Below, piece after piece: positions 16,800-25,000 of a stretch of 33,568 nt of DNA. The DNA lies in assembly GCA_014879875.1 (NCBI GenBank), contig JACSRF010000387.1:1-33568 (forward strand), read 5' to 3'. Origin of the DNA: Anaerolinea sp. GTDB taxonomy: Bacteria; Chloroflexota; Anaerolineae; Promineifilales; Promineifilaceae. The position numbers were made by a program, and so were the translations under genes. Position 1 is the first letter of the stretch, and each line of letters begins with the position of its first letter. A model generated the notes under the pieces. That model searched no databases and was not told where the DNA came from. It was given only the letters and a program-made list of their open reading frames with translations.

Positions 16800-18011
16800 T
16801 TACTTTTCCTCCACCGTTTGATCGGCATGTGGCCGCAGCCAGAGCACGTTATAGCCATATAAAAAGACCAGGAAACCGAAGGATAGGGCAAAAAGGGTCA
16901 CAAGCCACTCGGAAATTGTGGGGAAATAGCTCGTGTGCAGCCCTGGCCCTTGGTAGGCTATCACCAATCCCTTTTCAACAACTTCGATCACCAACTGCGG
17001 CGGAATGACGATATTCAGCGGCACGGCGATGAAGGTGATGACAAACAACGCCGCGGCAAGGCCGACCCGGCGCGCCGTTTGCGTTTGCGTCAACAACAAA
17101 ATTGTCGGAACAACAACGCCGATGCCGATGTGGAAAATCCAGTAAACCCACCAATACGGCCCAAACAGAGTCAATTGCAGGGCAGTTGCCTGTGCCGGTA
17201 CACCTGGATACAGGATGACCAGGCCGCCTAACGCCGAGGCGATCAGACCGATGATCAGCAGTCCGAGGAAAAGCTGCCCCAGCCGTTTGGCCGTCATCAG
17301 ATACGCCTCGCCCCGTTCACCAGGCCAAAAAGCGACAAATTGCAGGGTAAGCAGGGCGGTTCCGGCGACCAACGATGAAAGTAAAAAGTAAAGAGGCAGC
17401 GCGCTGCCCTGCCAGGTCGGCCGGCCAATGACCACGCCAAAGACGCTGCCAGCCACAACCACCAGGCCGATGCCCAACGGCAGGCTGATATAGGAGAGCC
17501 AGACGCCAACCCGTTTTAATTGGGGCGTTGGTCGCAGCTCAATAAACAGCTTGGTCAATAGCACACCCATGTAAATGACGTGCATCCAGATCATCCAGGT
17601 CATCAGCGATCCCCACTGCGGGTAAATCAACACGTGCCAGGCACGGAAGGGGTGTCCCAGGTCTAGCCCGATGAGGATGAGCGCCATACCGAGAATGGCA
17701 ACGGCCGTCAGGTATAAGGTGCGCGCCATACCCGGCAACGCAGATTTCCATTTGAAGACGTAAACCAGCACGGTAAACACAAACAAGGAGCCAACTTCCA
17801 GCCAGACCAGGTACTCATACGCCGCTACCCACAAACCCCAGGGCACAAAGGATCCCAGGTCCGTAGGGCGCAGCCCACCCACAAAACGTTGCACCAGGCC
17901 TATGCCGCCGATCAACAAACCGACAAAACCAAGTAACCAAAGTGTTTTGTCCGGCGTCCAACGCAGCTTCGATGGCGTTTTTGTCTCTTTTACGATAGTT
18001 TCTGTAGCCAT
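16800..18011 (-). CDS. NrfD/PsrC-like membrane subunit (copy 2)
   Basis: I placed the start at ATG 18011 (MATETIVKET) because GGAGGG lies five bases before it; an ATG four codons earlier overlaps the Fe-S gene stop but has no such site. The 403-residue product has about nine transmembrane helices with the NrfD layout, including GSLFVFTVLVYVFKWKS after an early helix, and a polar N-terminus. It is more diverged from copy 1 than the other two subunits are. It should anchor the exported subunits and react with quinone. It is followed after one base by the catalytic gene. Confidence 0.9.
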   Translation of the reverse strand: MATETIVKETKTPSKLRWTPDKTLWLLGFVGLLIGGIGLVQRFVGGLRPTDLGSFVPWGLWVAAYEYLVWLEVGSLFVFTVLVYVFKWKSALPGMARTLYLTAVAILGMALILIGLDLGHPFRAWHVLIYPQWGSLMTWMIWMHVIYMGVLLTKLFIELRPTPQLKRVGVWLSYISLPLGIGLVVVAGSVFGVVIGRPTWQGSALPLYFLLSSLVAGTALLTLQFVAFWPGERGEAYLMTAKRLGQLFLGLLIIGLIASALGGLVILYPGVPAQATALQLTLFGPYWWVYWIFHIGIGVVVPTILLLTQTQTARRVGLAAALFVITFIAVPLNIVIPPQLVIEVVEKGLVIAYQGPGLHTSYFPTISEWLVTLFALSFGFLVFLYGYNVLWLRPHADQTVEEK

Positions 18012-18022
18012 TTTTCCCTCCA

Positions 18023-18973
18023 TCAGGTCAGATAGTACACTTTGGGTTGTGTACCTAATTCTGCACGCAAGCGCATGACGTTCGGGCTGGCGATCAGCTC
18101 CGAAACCAGGCTGTTTGGATCATTCGCATCGCCAAAATAGGTGGCGCGACCAATGCAGGTGGTGGTGCAGGCCGGTAGTTCGCCCACTTCAATACGGTGC
18201 ATACAAAAATGACATTTGCGCACGTTGCCGATAGGCGAGCGTTCCCGCTTCCGCGTCCGCGCCTCGCCATATTCAAAGGCTGGCAAAAGTTCAAGGACGG
18301 TTCCGCCTTCACCCAAGACGACCTCATTTTCTTTGGGTGTGTCGTCGTATTTGCTGAAACCAAAGTCAAAGTAGCGTGAATTATAAGGGCAGGCGTTCAT
18401 GCAGTAGCGGCAGCCGATGCAGCGGTCATAATCCATCACCACGATGCCGTCAGCCCGTTTATAGGTGGCGTTGACTGGGCAAACATCGGTGCAGGGCGGT
18501 TCGTCGCAATGCAGGCAGGGGCGGGGCATGAAGCGGCGGGTGACGTTGGGGTAAACGCCAATTTCCTCTTCGACGACCTGGCGGTAAACGACGCCTGGCG
18601 GCAGCTTGTTTTCGGCGACGCAGGCGATGGTGCAGGCGTGGCAGCCGACGCATTTACGCAGGTCAATGACCATGACCCAACGCCGTTCTTGCATCGGTTT
18701 TTGCAGGGCGCGGCGCAGTTCCTCTTGCATGCGTACCAAGACGTCAACCGGTTTGGTGGGGTCATAATCGTCGAGTTGGGGGACGGCGCCGACCTGTTGG
18801 GGGATGGTGAATACGCCGATGTCTTCATCCTCAGTCAGCATTTTGCCGACGGGAGTAGCGGCGATGGCCGCCAATCCGGCCGCGCCAAACAGCGTGCGCA
18901 GGAAGTTGCGCCGGCTGCTGTCGGCTGCGTCCACCGTCCCGGTTGTGGTGGTTTTCTCTTCAACTTGGGACAT
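18023..18973 (-). CDS. Fe-S electron-transfer subunit, Tat-exported (copy 2)
   Basis: This 316-residue first gene of the upstream operon has a twin-arginine-type signal ([16 protein letters not shown] in place of RRDF). Cysteine groups for four [4Fe-4S] clusters follow: [38 protein letters not shown] and [11 protein letters not shown] with CTTTC. It matches copy 1 block by block. AAGGAG lies upstream of the ATG at 18973. The stop overlaps the upstream alternative start of the NrfD gene by one base, so the operon is tightly coupled. Its promoter region is shared with the divergent STAND ATPase gene. Confidence 0.9.
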   Translation of the reverse strand: MSQVEEKTTTTGTVDAADSSRRNFLRTLFGAAGLAAIAATPVGKMLTEDEDIGVFTIPQQVGAVPQLDDYDPTKPVDVLVRMQEELRRALQKPMQERRWVMVIDLRKCVGCHACTIACVAENKLPPGVVYRQVVEEEIGVYPNVTRRFMPRPCLHCDEPPCTDVCPVNATYKRADGIVVMDYDRCIGCRYCMNACPYNSRYFDFGFSKYDDTPKENEVVLGEGGTVLELLPAFEYGEARTRKRERSPIGNVRKCHFCMHRIEVGELPACTTTCIGRATYFGDANDPNSLVSELIASPNVMRLRAELGTQPKVYYLT

Positions 18974-19056
18974 AGGGAGATCTCCTTCTCGGTCTTTGCG
19001 GATAAGCGAGGGAACGGCCGTTTCCGTTCCGCACGAATCAGGACAATACAGAAGGA

Positions 19057-19135
19057 GTGTAGAAGATATGGGTGATTGATAGTAGCGGGAAAATCTTGAT
19101 AGCGGTCTTGGCCAGCGTCGGGTTTTTCCCTACAA
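19057..19135 (-). promoter_or_regulatory. Promoter module of the upstream molybdoenzyme operon
   Basis: On the minus strand TACACT (19062-19057) is a -10 candidate, 24 bp downstream of the complement of GGGAAAATCTTGA (19087-19099), identical over 13 bp to the element at 13364. TTGTAGGGAAAAACCC lies beyond it on the minus strand (19135-19120), matching the 13392 element but in opposite orientation. The area is also the 5' side of the divergent gene starting at 19227. Confidence 0.55.
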
Positions 19136-19226
19136 GAAAAAAGTTGTTTACATGTCATCAGTGAATCTGTACAATTTTGTCCAGGTTTTTAGAGTTTTTA
19201 GATTTTCAGATACACCAGGAGGCGTC

Positions 19227-21305
19227 ATGATCACTCGACTGGAGAACCGCCTAACGACAGCTCGCCGCAAACGTTTTGTCGGCCGTCATGCTGAGTTGGA
19301 ATTATTCCGCGCGGCACTCAGTCGGGATATACCTGATTTTGCCGTGCTGCACCTGCACGGCCCTGGCGGCATGGGCAAAACCACGCTGCTGCGCGAATTT
19401 GCTCGCATTGCTGAGGAAGCGGGACGGCCGTATGTGTCCCTAGACGGCCGTCACCTCGACGCCTCACCGCCCGGCTTCCTCACCGCCCTGCAGCAAGCCC
19501 TCAACCTGCCCCCCGAAACCACCCCTCTGGATGCCCTCGCCAACACCCCAGACCTCATCCTCCTACTGGACACCTACGAACTACTATCTCCGTTGGATGG
19601 CTGGCTGCGTGAACAATTCCTGCCCGACTTGCCGGAGCGGGCCATTGTGATCATCGCCGGCCGCCAACCACCGCCCGCCGCCTGGCGCGCCGGAGGTTGG
19701 GCAGAGCTGACGCGCATCATCTCGCTGCGCAACCTGCGCCCCGACGAAAGCGCCGCCTATCTGCACGGCCAGGGCGTACCGGAAGACGAAGCAGACCATG
19801 TCCTCAGTATGACCTACGGCCATCCTTTGGCCCTCTCCCTGGCCGCCGACCTCTTCCAACAGAACAAAGCTGCCAGCGCCTTCGATCTGAAACAAGACCC
19901 CGACGTGGTACACCTCTTGCTGGAGCGCTTCGTCGCCGATGTGCCCGACCCTGTTTTGCGCCAGGCGCTAGAGGTCTGCGCCCACGCCTTCACCACCGAC
20001 GAAGCGCTGCTGGCGCACTGCCTGGGCGCCGACCATGCCCATGCCGCCTTCCAATGGCTGCGCGATCTTTCCTTTATTGAGCAGGGGCCGTTTGGCCTCT
20101 TTCCCCATGACCTGGTGCGGGAACTGCTGGAAGCGGAGCTGCGCTGGCGCAACCTGCCCCGCTTTCGCGAGCTTCATTTTCAGGTACGCAGCTACATCAT
20201 CGGGCAAATTCAGCAGCGCAGCGGGCTGGCGCAGCAGTTCGCCGTCTTTGCCCTGCTCTTCCTGCATCGCAACAACCCGTTTATGCGCTCTTTCTATGAA
20301 TGGCAATCTCTGGGCCAGCTTTACCTGGATGAAGCCCGACCAGCGGATATGCCGGCCATTGAGGCGATGATTCTCAAGTATCAGGGCGAAGAATCCCTGG
20401 CGCTCACTCGTTATTGGCACGGCCGTTCCCAGGCCGCCTTCTACGTAGCCCGCGCCGCCGGGCAGTCCATTGCCGGTTTTTTTCATGTGATCGAGATGAG
20501 TCAGGCCGTGGCCGCCGATCTGGCGGCCGATCCGGCTTTACAAAGCGCCTTCCATCACCTGCAAACCCATGCTCCCCTGCGCCAGGGTGATGTTGTTTTC
20601 TATTTCCGCAACTGGATGAGCGCCGACAATTACCAGATGTCGCCCGCCATCTTCAATATGGGGGCGATGCTCTGCCTGCGTTATTACTTTAATACGCCGC
20701 GCCTGGCTTACGCCTTCGTTGCCCAGACCAACAGCAATTATTACGCCACCATGTTCGATTATTTGCGCACGCCCCTGGCCCCCGACGCCGGTTTTGTCAT
20801 GGATGGGCAGGCGTTCGGCGTCTTTGCCCACGATTGGCGGGTCGAGCCGGTTCTGGAATGGATGAACATCATGGGGGAGCGGGAACTGCTGGATGAAATT
20901 GTAGCCCTGGAGAATCTGCCCCACACGCCGCAGCCGGTGGCGCTGTCCGAGCCGGAATTTGCCGAAGCGGTGCGCCAGGCGCTGAAAGATGTGCGCCGCC
21001 CCGACCTGTTAGCGCAAAACCCGCTGCTGCGCTCCCGCTGTCTGCGCGACCGGGGCGAGGCTGAGCTAACCCCGGCTCACCTGCAAGCCCTGCTGCGTGA
21101 AGGGGCAGAGACCCTCACCGCCAGCCCCAAAACGCAAAAGCTGCACCGCGTTCTCTGGCACACCTACTTTGAACCAGCTCCCACCCAAGAAGCGACCGCC
21201 GAACTACTCGATCTCCCCTTCAGCACCTATCGCTACCAGTTGGGCAAAGCGGTGGGGCAGCTTATTGGCTGGCTCTGGCAGCGGGAACTGTACGGCGTGG
21301 AATAA
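19227..21305 (+). CDS. STAND-type ATPase, possible transcription regulator
   Basis: The start at ATG 19227 is supported by AGGAGG at 19217-19222; an ATG 75 bases upstream lacks this. The 692-residue product has an AAA/STAND nucleotide-binding domain: GPGGMGKTT at residues 45-53 (K51), Walker B ILLLD at 111-115, and a GRQPP sensor-like segment, followed by a winged-helix-like region. The middle is helical. The last ~60 residues (TQEATAELLDLPFSTYRYQL) look like a helix-turn-helix, which would suit DNA binding. It is divergent from the upstream molybdoenzyme operon with a shared 253-bp gap, so it is a candidate regulator of that operon; a defence or signalling role is also possible. No repeat sensor domain is obvious. 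Confidence 0.8.
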   Translation: MITRLENRLTTARRKRFVGRHAELELFRAALSRDIPDFAVLHLHGPGGMGKTTLLREFARIAEEAGRPYVSLDGRHLDASPPGFLTALQQALNLPPETTPLDALANTPDLILLLDTYELLSPLDGWLREQFLPDLPERAIVIIAGRQPPPAAWRAGGWAELTRIISLRNLRPDESAAYLHGQGVPEDEADHVLSMTYGHPLALSLAADLFQQNKAASAFDLKQDPDVVHLLLERFVADVPDPVLRQALEVCAHAFTTDEALLAHCLGADHAHAAFQWLRDLSFIEQGPFGLFPHDLVRELLEAELRWRNLPRFRELHFQVRSYIIGQIQQRSGLAQQFAVFALLFLHRNNPFMRSFYEWQSLGQLYLDEARPADMPAIEAMILKYQGEESLALTRYWHGRSQAAFYVARAAGQSIAGFFHVIEMSQAVAADLAADPALQSAFHHLQTHAPLRQGDVVFYFRNWMSADNYQMSPAIFNMGAMLCLRYYFNTPRLAYAFVAQTNSNYYATMFDYLRTPLAPDAGFVMDGQAFGVFAHDWRVEPVLEWMNIMGERELLDEIVALENLPHTPQPVALSEPEFAEAVRQALKDVRRPDLLAQNPLLRSRCLRDRGEAELTPAHLQALLREGAETLTASPKTQKLHRVLWHTYFEPAPTQEATAELLDLPFSTYRYQLGKAVGQLIGWLWQRELYGVE

Positions 21306-21310
21306 TCAAA

Positions 21311-21343
21311 AGATTGGTTCAATCTTTGAGATTGGACCAATCT
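21311..21343. terminator. Near-perfect inverted repeat after the STAND gene
   Basis: AGATTGGTTCAATCT (21311-21325) and AGATTGGACCAATCT (21329-21343) are reverse complements except for one G/T pair, with a TTG loop. Each arm is itself nearly palindromic. It begins 6 bp after the stop codon, so it can act as a terminator, but it could equally be a REP-like repeat. Confidence 0.65.
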
Positions 21344-21487
21344 GCACCCAATTCCCCCCAAAATTAGCAACAATTTAGCAAAAAGTTGGCTGGAAAGTTA
21401 GCAACGGCTGGCTTTACACTCCATTGCACAGCGTCAGACAGGCTGGCGCAGGCAAATAACCCAATTCAGGTATGGAGGTAAAGCAAC

Positions 21488-21811
21488 ATGTTCACGATAA
21501 CCGATCAGATGGAAACGGCCGTTCTCCCCCACATTCAAATCAATCAGCCGGTAGAAACAGACGACACCGTGGCCGCCTTGTGGGTATGCGATCACTGCCA
21601 GGTATGGTGGGGCAGCCAGAATGGACCGCAACCGGAAGCCCGCTATTTGCTGAAATTGGCCGAGCCAAACACCCAATTATTCAAATGGGAAGATTATCGA
21701 GGCTGGCATGAAAAAGGTGGATCAGAGCATGTCTGCTTAGAGTGTGGTCAGTCCGCCTCTGTCCCCCGGTTTTCGCTGCTGCCTGGCCGGGTAAACGGCC
21801 GTGAAGCGTAA
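21488..21811 (+). CDS. Hypothetical zinc-ribbon protein
   Basis: This 107-residue protein has two CxxC pairs, C34/C37 in WVCDHC and C83/C86 in VCLECG, that should bind one zinc. A W-rich linker (WWGSQNG, KWEDYRGW) lies between them. The N-terminal ~30 residues are polar. There is an AUG start with GGAGG upstream (ATGGAGGTAAAGCAAC). It overlaps the next microprotein gene by 11 bases. I recognise no named family. The long leader (21344-21487) has no gene. Confidence 0.65.
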   Translation: MFTITDQMETAVLPHIQINQPVETDDTVAALWVCDHCQVWWGSQNGPQPEARYLLKLAEPNTQLFKWEDYRGWHEKGGSEHVCLECGQSASVPRFSLLPGRVNGREA

Positions 21812-21959
21812 AGCGAAAAAAGATCAGCCAACCGTCCCACTGGTACGGCTGCTGCCCAACATTTGGTATGCCTTGTTCACGGATGGAACGTCCCGGTTCA
21901 TGCTGTTGTTACAGGCAAGCTACATGGTCTGGGTCTGGATGAAGGGCAACGGCCGTTGA
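21801..21959 (+). CDS. Candidate 52-residue microprotein, GTG start
   Basis: This reads from GTG at 21801 to TGA at 21957-21959. The product is basic at its start (KRKAKKD) and then hydrophobic and aromatic (LLPNIWYALF, FMLLLQASYMVWVWM), so it could be a small membrane or membrane-associated protein. The GTG overlaps the end of the zinc-ribbon gene by 11 bp, which suggests translational coupling. Both ends lie in ACGGCCGT motifs (21795 and 21949), and the protein ends NGR. Evidence is compositional only. Confidence 0.45.
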   Translation: MKRKAKKDQPTVPLVRLLPNIWYALFTDGTSRFMLLLQASYMVWVWMKGNGR

Positions 21960-21988
21960 GCAATAGATACCCCCGTATTAGGGTTCAT

Positions 21989-22009
21989 AGTAACCGCTTT
22001 AGCGGTACT
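21989..22009. repeat. Short hairpin before the FAD monooxygenase gene
   Basis: ACCGCT (21993-21998) and AGCGGT (22001-22006) form a tight hairpin, extended by AGT/ACT at the edges. It lies 40 bp before the ATG at 22051, which has AAAGGAG upstream. Confidence 0.5.
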
Positions 22010-22050
22010 TCGGGCAGGGTATTAAAGTAATACATAAAGGAGAGTTTGAA

Positions 22051-23442
22051 ATGGCACAATCAAAAACGTTTACCGGCAAGCAGGCAGTGGTCATCGGGGC
22101 CAGCATGGGTGGGCTTTTGGCCGCCCGCGTGTTGTCCAACCATTTTGAGCAGGTGACATTGCTGGAACGGGACACCTTCCCGGCAGCGGGAGAGAACCGC
22201 AAAGGTGTGCCACAGGGCCGCCACGCCCACGCCATCCTGGCGCAGGGGCTGCAAATCATGGAAGGGTATTTTCCCGGCCTGACGGATCGGCTGATCAGCC
22301 TGGGCGCGGATTATGAGGACGTGAGCAATTTTGCCCGCTGGTTTCACGAAGGCGACTGCCATCAGCCAACGGTGAGCGGGGTGAATGCTATCAACGTCAG
22401 TCGTCCCCGGCTGGAGGCTGAGGTGCGGGCACGGACGCTGGCCTTGCCCAACGTGCAGGCGGTGGAAGGGTGCGACGTGTTGGGATTGTTGGCCGCGCCG
22501 GACAACGGCCGTATCATCGGCGTGCGCATCATCCGGCGCAAGGCAGGCAGCGCAGAGGAGGGCCTGACGGCCAATCTGGTCGTAGACGCCAGCGGGCGCG
22601 GCTCACGCAGCCCGGCCTGGCTGGAAGGGCTGGGGTACGAACGCCCGGCAGAAGAAGCGGTAAAGATTGGCATTACCTACACCTCCTGCCAATACCGGCG
22701 CAAACCGGGGCACATGCCCGGCGTCAATGCCCTCATCGTGGCCCCATCGCCGAAGAACCCGCGCGGCGGCGTGCTGCTCAGCCAGGAAGGAAATCGCTGG
22801 ATGTTGACGGTAGCAGCTTATCTGGGCGAGCAGATCCCCCAGGACCACGTAGGATTGCTGGCTTTTGTGCGCAGCATGGACACCCCGGCGCTGTACGATG
22901 TGGTGACCAACGCCGAGCCAATTGGCGATCCGGTTCCGCATAAGATTCCCTCGAACCTGCGGCGGCGGTATGAGCGGTTGAACCGTTTCCCGCAAGGGTA
23001 TCTGGTGCTGGGAGATGCGCTGTGCAGTTTTAACCCGATTTATGGGCAAGGGATGTCGGTGGCGGCGCTGGCGGCGGCGGCGCTGGACGGCTGCCTGGCA
23101 CTAGGGGAGGAGCGACTGGCGCAGCGGTTCTTCAAGCAGGCGAGCAAAATCATTGATATTCCATGGGGAACGGCCGTTGGCAATGACCTGCGCTTCCCGG
23201 AAGTGGAAGGGCCGCGCAGCCCCATGACGCGCTTCATCAACTGGTACCTGGAAAAGCTGCACCATGCAGCGCACCACGACCCGGTCGTCTCCATCGCTTT
23301 TCTGAAGGTGGTGAATCTGATGGCGCCACCGCCCAGCATGATGCAGCCGGGTATCATGTGGCGGGTGCTGCGGGGCAATCTGCGGACACGCAGACAGCAG
23401 ACGACGACGCAGGGGTATGGCATGACTGAGGCGGCGGCTTGA
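22051..23442 (+). CDS. FAD-dependent monooxygenase / geranylgeranyl-reductase-like flavoprotein
   Basis: This 463-residue protein has an N-terminal Rossmann FAD-binding motif (VVIGASMGG, residues 13-21) followed by LLERD, the acidic residue that binds ribose. The middle segment LVVDASGRGSRSP and the C-terminal GDALCSFNPIYGQGMSVA are the second and third FAD motifs of the p-hydroxybenzoate hydroxylase/geranylgeranyl-reductase/halogenase superfamily. The substrate cannot be read from the sequence. The N-terminus lacks a signal peptide, so it is cytoplasmic. It stands alone, with a bidirectional stem-loop at its 3' end. Confidence 0.85.
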   Translation: MAQSKTFTGKQAVVIGASMGGLLAARVLSNHFEQVTLLERDTFPAAGENRKGVPQGRHAHAILAQGLQIMEGYFPGLTDRLISLGADYEDVSNFARWFHEGDCHQPTVSGVNAINVSRPRLEAEVRARTLALPNVQAVEGCDVLGLLAAPDNGRIIGVRIIRRKAGSAEEGLTANLVVDASGRGSRSPAWLEGLGYERPAEEAVKIGITYTSCQYRRKPGHMPGVNALIVAPSPKNPRGGVLLSQEGNRWMLTVAAYLGEQIPQDHVGLLAFVRSMDTPALYDVVTNAEPIGDPVPHKIPSNLRRRYERLNRFPQGYLVLGDALCSFNPIYGQGMSVAALAAAALDGCLALGEERLAQRFFKQASKIIDIPWGTAVGNDLRFPEVEGPRSPMTRFINWYLEKLHHAAHHDPVVSIAFLKVVNLMAPPPSMMQPGIMWRVLRGNLRTRRQQTTTQGYGMTEAAA

Positions 23443-23454
23443 AACGTCATTATC

Positions 23455-23490
23455 AGGCGCCGGGCGCTTTGTTTTAAGCGCCTGGCGCCT
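23455..23490. terminator. Bidirectional stem-loop between convergent genes
   Basis: AGGCGCCGGGCGCTT (23455-23469) pairs with AAGCGCCTGGCGCCT (23476-23490), 14 of 15 positions, with a TGTTTT loop. It lies between the stop codons of the flavoprotein gene (+) and the ATP-grasp gene (-), so it can terminate both. Confidence 0.8.
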
Positions 23491-23497
23491 CCGGGGC

Positions 23498-24853
23498 TTA
23501 TCTCGCTTCAACAACGAAAGTCGGCACAGTCGAACCCCCGCCGGCCGAGACGTTGAGCAAGGGGTCGGTAGACAGGCGCGTCAGGCAGCCATCCACGTAA
23601 TCGCCATAGAAAATGAAGGGGGCGGTGTCTAACATGCGTTCATAGATTTGGAGACGGCCGTCTACAATGCTCGGATATGGCTCCGTGGGAATGGGCACGC
23701 GCTCTTGCACAATATACGGGCTGTCGCTGTGCAGCGCTTCCTCTACCGCTTTCTCCCAGCCGCTGGTGTTGGTTTGCCAGCCGAGCACAATGCCGCGCCC
23801 GCCATAATCGTCGTTAGGCTTCAGCACCAGTTGCTCGCGGTATTTGAGGATGAAGGGCAGCAGGTCAATGGGAGCATTGCCATAAATCGAATGCCGCTCG
23901 GCTACCACGCGCGTCCAGGGGATGTGCGCCCGAATGGCGCGCAGTTCCTCTTCGTCAAACATCTCCATGTTTTGCTCGTCGTTGAGCACGGCCAGGCTGG
24001 CTTTTTTGTACAGCAGCTTACATTGGAAGGGATTGACCAGGCAGACGGCGTGGTCGCGCACGGCTTGCACCACCGGGCTGTTGATCCCGGTTCGTTCGAT
24101 CAATTCGGTGATGAGGACGCGCTTATAGATGACGTTGATGTGGAAATCATTGTGCAGGAGACGGCCGTTTTCATACGTCACCTCGCGCGGGTCAATGATG
24201 CGGCAGACCAATCCCTGCGATTGGAAATATTGGGTGAACAGTTCAAACTCACTGTGCGTGGGCACTTCACGCCAGTCCAAAATAGCGATGTTCGGCTTTG
24301 CCACACCGCCCCATTCACGGTAGGCGTCCAGCAGTACGTGCATGACGCTGTGCCGGGTGGGCAACGGCCGTACCACATATTTGCGCATAAAGTCGCCCAT
24401 CACCGGCAGCCCATAAAAGACATCATTGAGCACATCGTTATACGCCGACGCGGCCGGCACTTCCGCGTTGTACTCAGTAAACTTCAGTTCCATATTTGAC
24501 GTGACAAAGAAAGCGTCCAGCCTGGTCAAAGGGGTGTGCATGGTATAGCCGGGGTCAATGTGGACGAGCTGCTCTTCCCAGTCAAACAGGCCAAACTGCT
24601 GGCGGAAGGGGGTGTCCACCACTGCCCGCCGTGAAATTTTATCGAAGGCGCGCAGCAACGGCCGTATCTCCCGCCGTAAAAATTTGTACTGCTCCAATGT
24701 CAGGAAACGAGGGCGCAGGACGGTGCATAACGGCCGTTCCCCAAAATACAACCCGCGCCGCATCATCTGATCTTGAAGCTGCTCCCAGGACTCCTCCGCC
24801 CGCGCCTCCGTCAGCAAATCATGGTAGGTGTCAACTGCCTCTTTTAACGCCAT
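23498..24853 (-). CDS. ATP-grasp-like ligase (circularly permuted type, glutathionylspermidine-synthase-like)
   Basis: This 451-residue cytoplasmic protein has a glycine-rich phosphate loop LKPNDDYGGRGIVLG (344-358) followed by an SPYIVQERVP segment, as in ATP-grasp enzymes. The C-terminal GGGSTVPTFVVEAR holds further conserved glycines. The long N-terminal half contains EYNAE and an LDWRE segment. The layout suggests a carboxylate-amine or carboxylate-thiol ligase with a permuted fold, but the substrate is unknown. It is the last of a minus-strand set with another ATP-grasp gene and an esterase. The 147-bp gap upstream contains two inverted repeats, so it may be transcribed partly on its own. 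Confidence 0.75.
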   Translation of the reverse strand: MALKEAVDTYHDLLTEARAEESWEQLQDQMMRRGLYFGERPLCTVLRPRFLTLEQYKFLRREIRPLLRAFDKISRRAVVDTPFRQQFGLFDWEEQLVHIDPGYTMHTPLTRLDAFFVTSNMELKFTEYNAEVPAASAYNDVLNDVFYGLPVMGDFMRKYVVRPLPTRHSVMHVLLDAYREWGGVAKPNIAILDWREVPTHSEFELFTQYFQSQGLVCRIIDPREVTYENGRLLHNDFHINVIYKRVLITELIERTGINSPVVQAVRDHAVCLVNPFQCKLLYKKASLAVLNDEQNMEMFDEEELRAIRAHIPWTRVVAERHSIYGNAPIDLLPFILKYREQLVLKPNDDYGGRGIVLGWQTNTSGWEKAVEEALHSDSPYIVQERVPIPTEPYPSIVDGRLQIYERMLDTAPFIFYGDYVDGCLTRLSTDPLLNVSAGGGSTVPTFVVEAR

Positions 24854-24876
24854 CTCGCCTCATTCCTTTGTAAATC

Positions 24877-24964
24877 GAACATCCCTGTTCGATGTCCGAA
24901 CAAGGATGTTCGGGCTACAGAGTTTCATTCATTCGTGGTGCGCCGCAGGCGCGTGTTGTCTCCT
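24877..24964. repeat. Dispersed repeat copy 2 with partner arm
   Basis: GAACATCCCTGTTC (24877-24890) pairs with GAACAAGGATGTTC (24898-24911) with one mismatch. From 24898 the sequence repeats the start of the window (1-66) with four changes. It separates the two ATP-grasp genes. Confidence 0.8.
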
Positions 24965-24976
24965 CTGCAAATGTAA

Positions 24977-24996
24977 GGCGAACTTTCCAGTTCGCC
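24977..24996. terminator. Perfect 8-bp stem-loop after the ATP-grasp gene
   Basis: GGCGAACT (24977-24984) and AGTTCGCC (24989-24996) are exact reverse complements with a TTCC loop, five bases past the stop codon at 25001. It is a probable terminator or REP-type element. Confidence 0.65.
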
Positions 24997-25000
24997 CGCA

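Noticed and set aside
16799-16891. N-terminal extension of the copy 2 catalytic subunit
   Set aside because: It lies in the NrfD gene, has no ribosome binding site and would come before the Tat signal; the ATG at 16798 has GGAGG.
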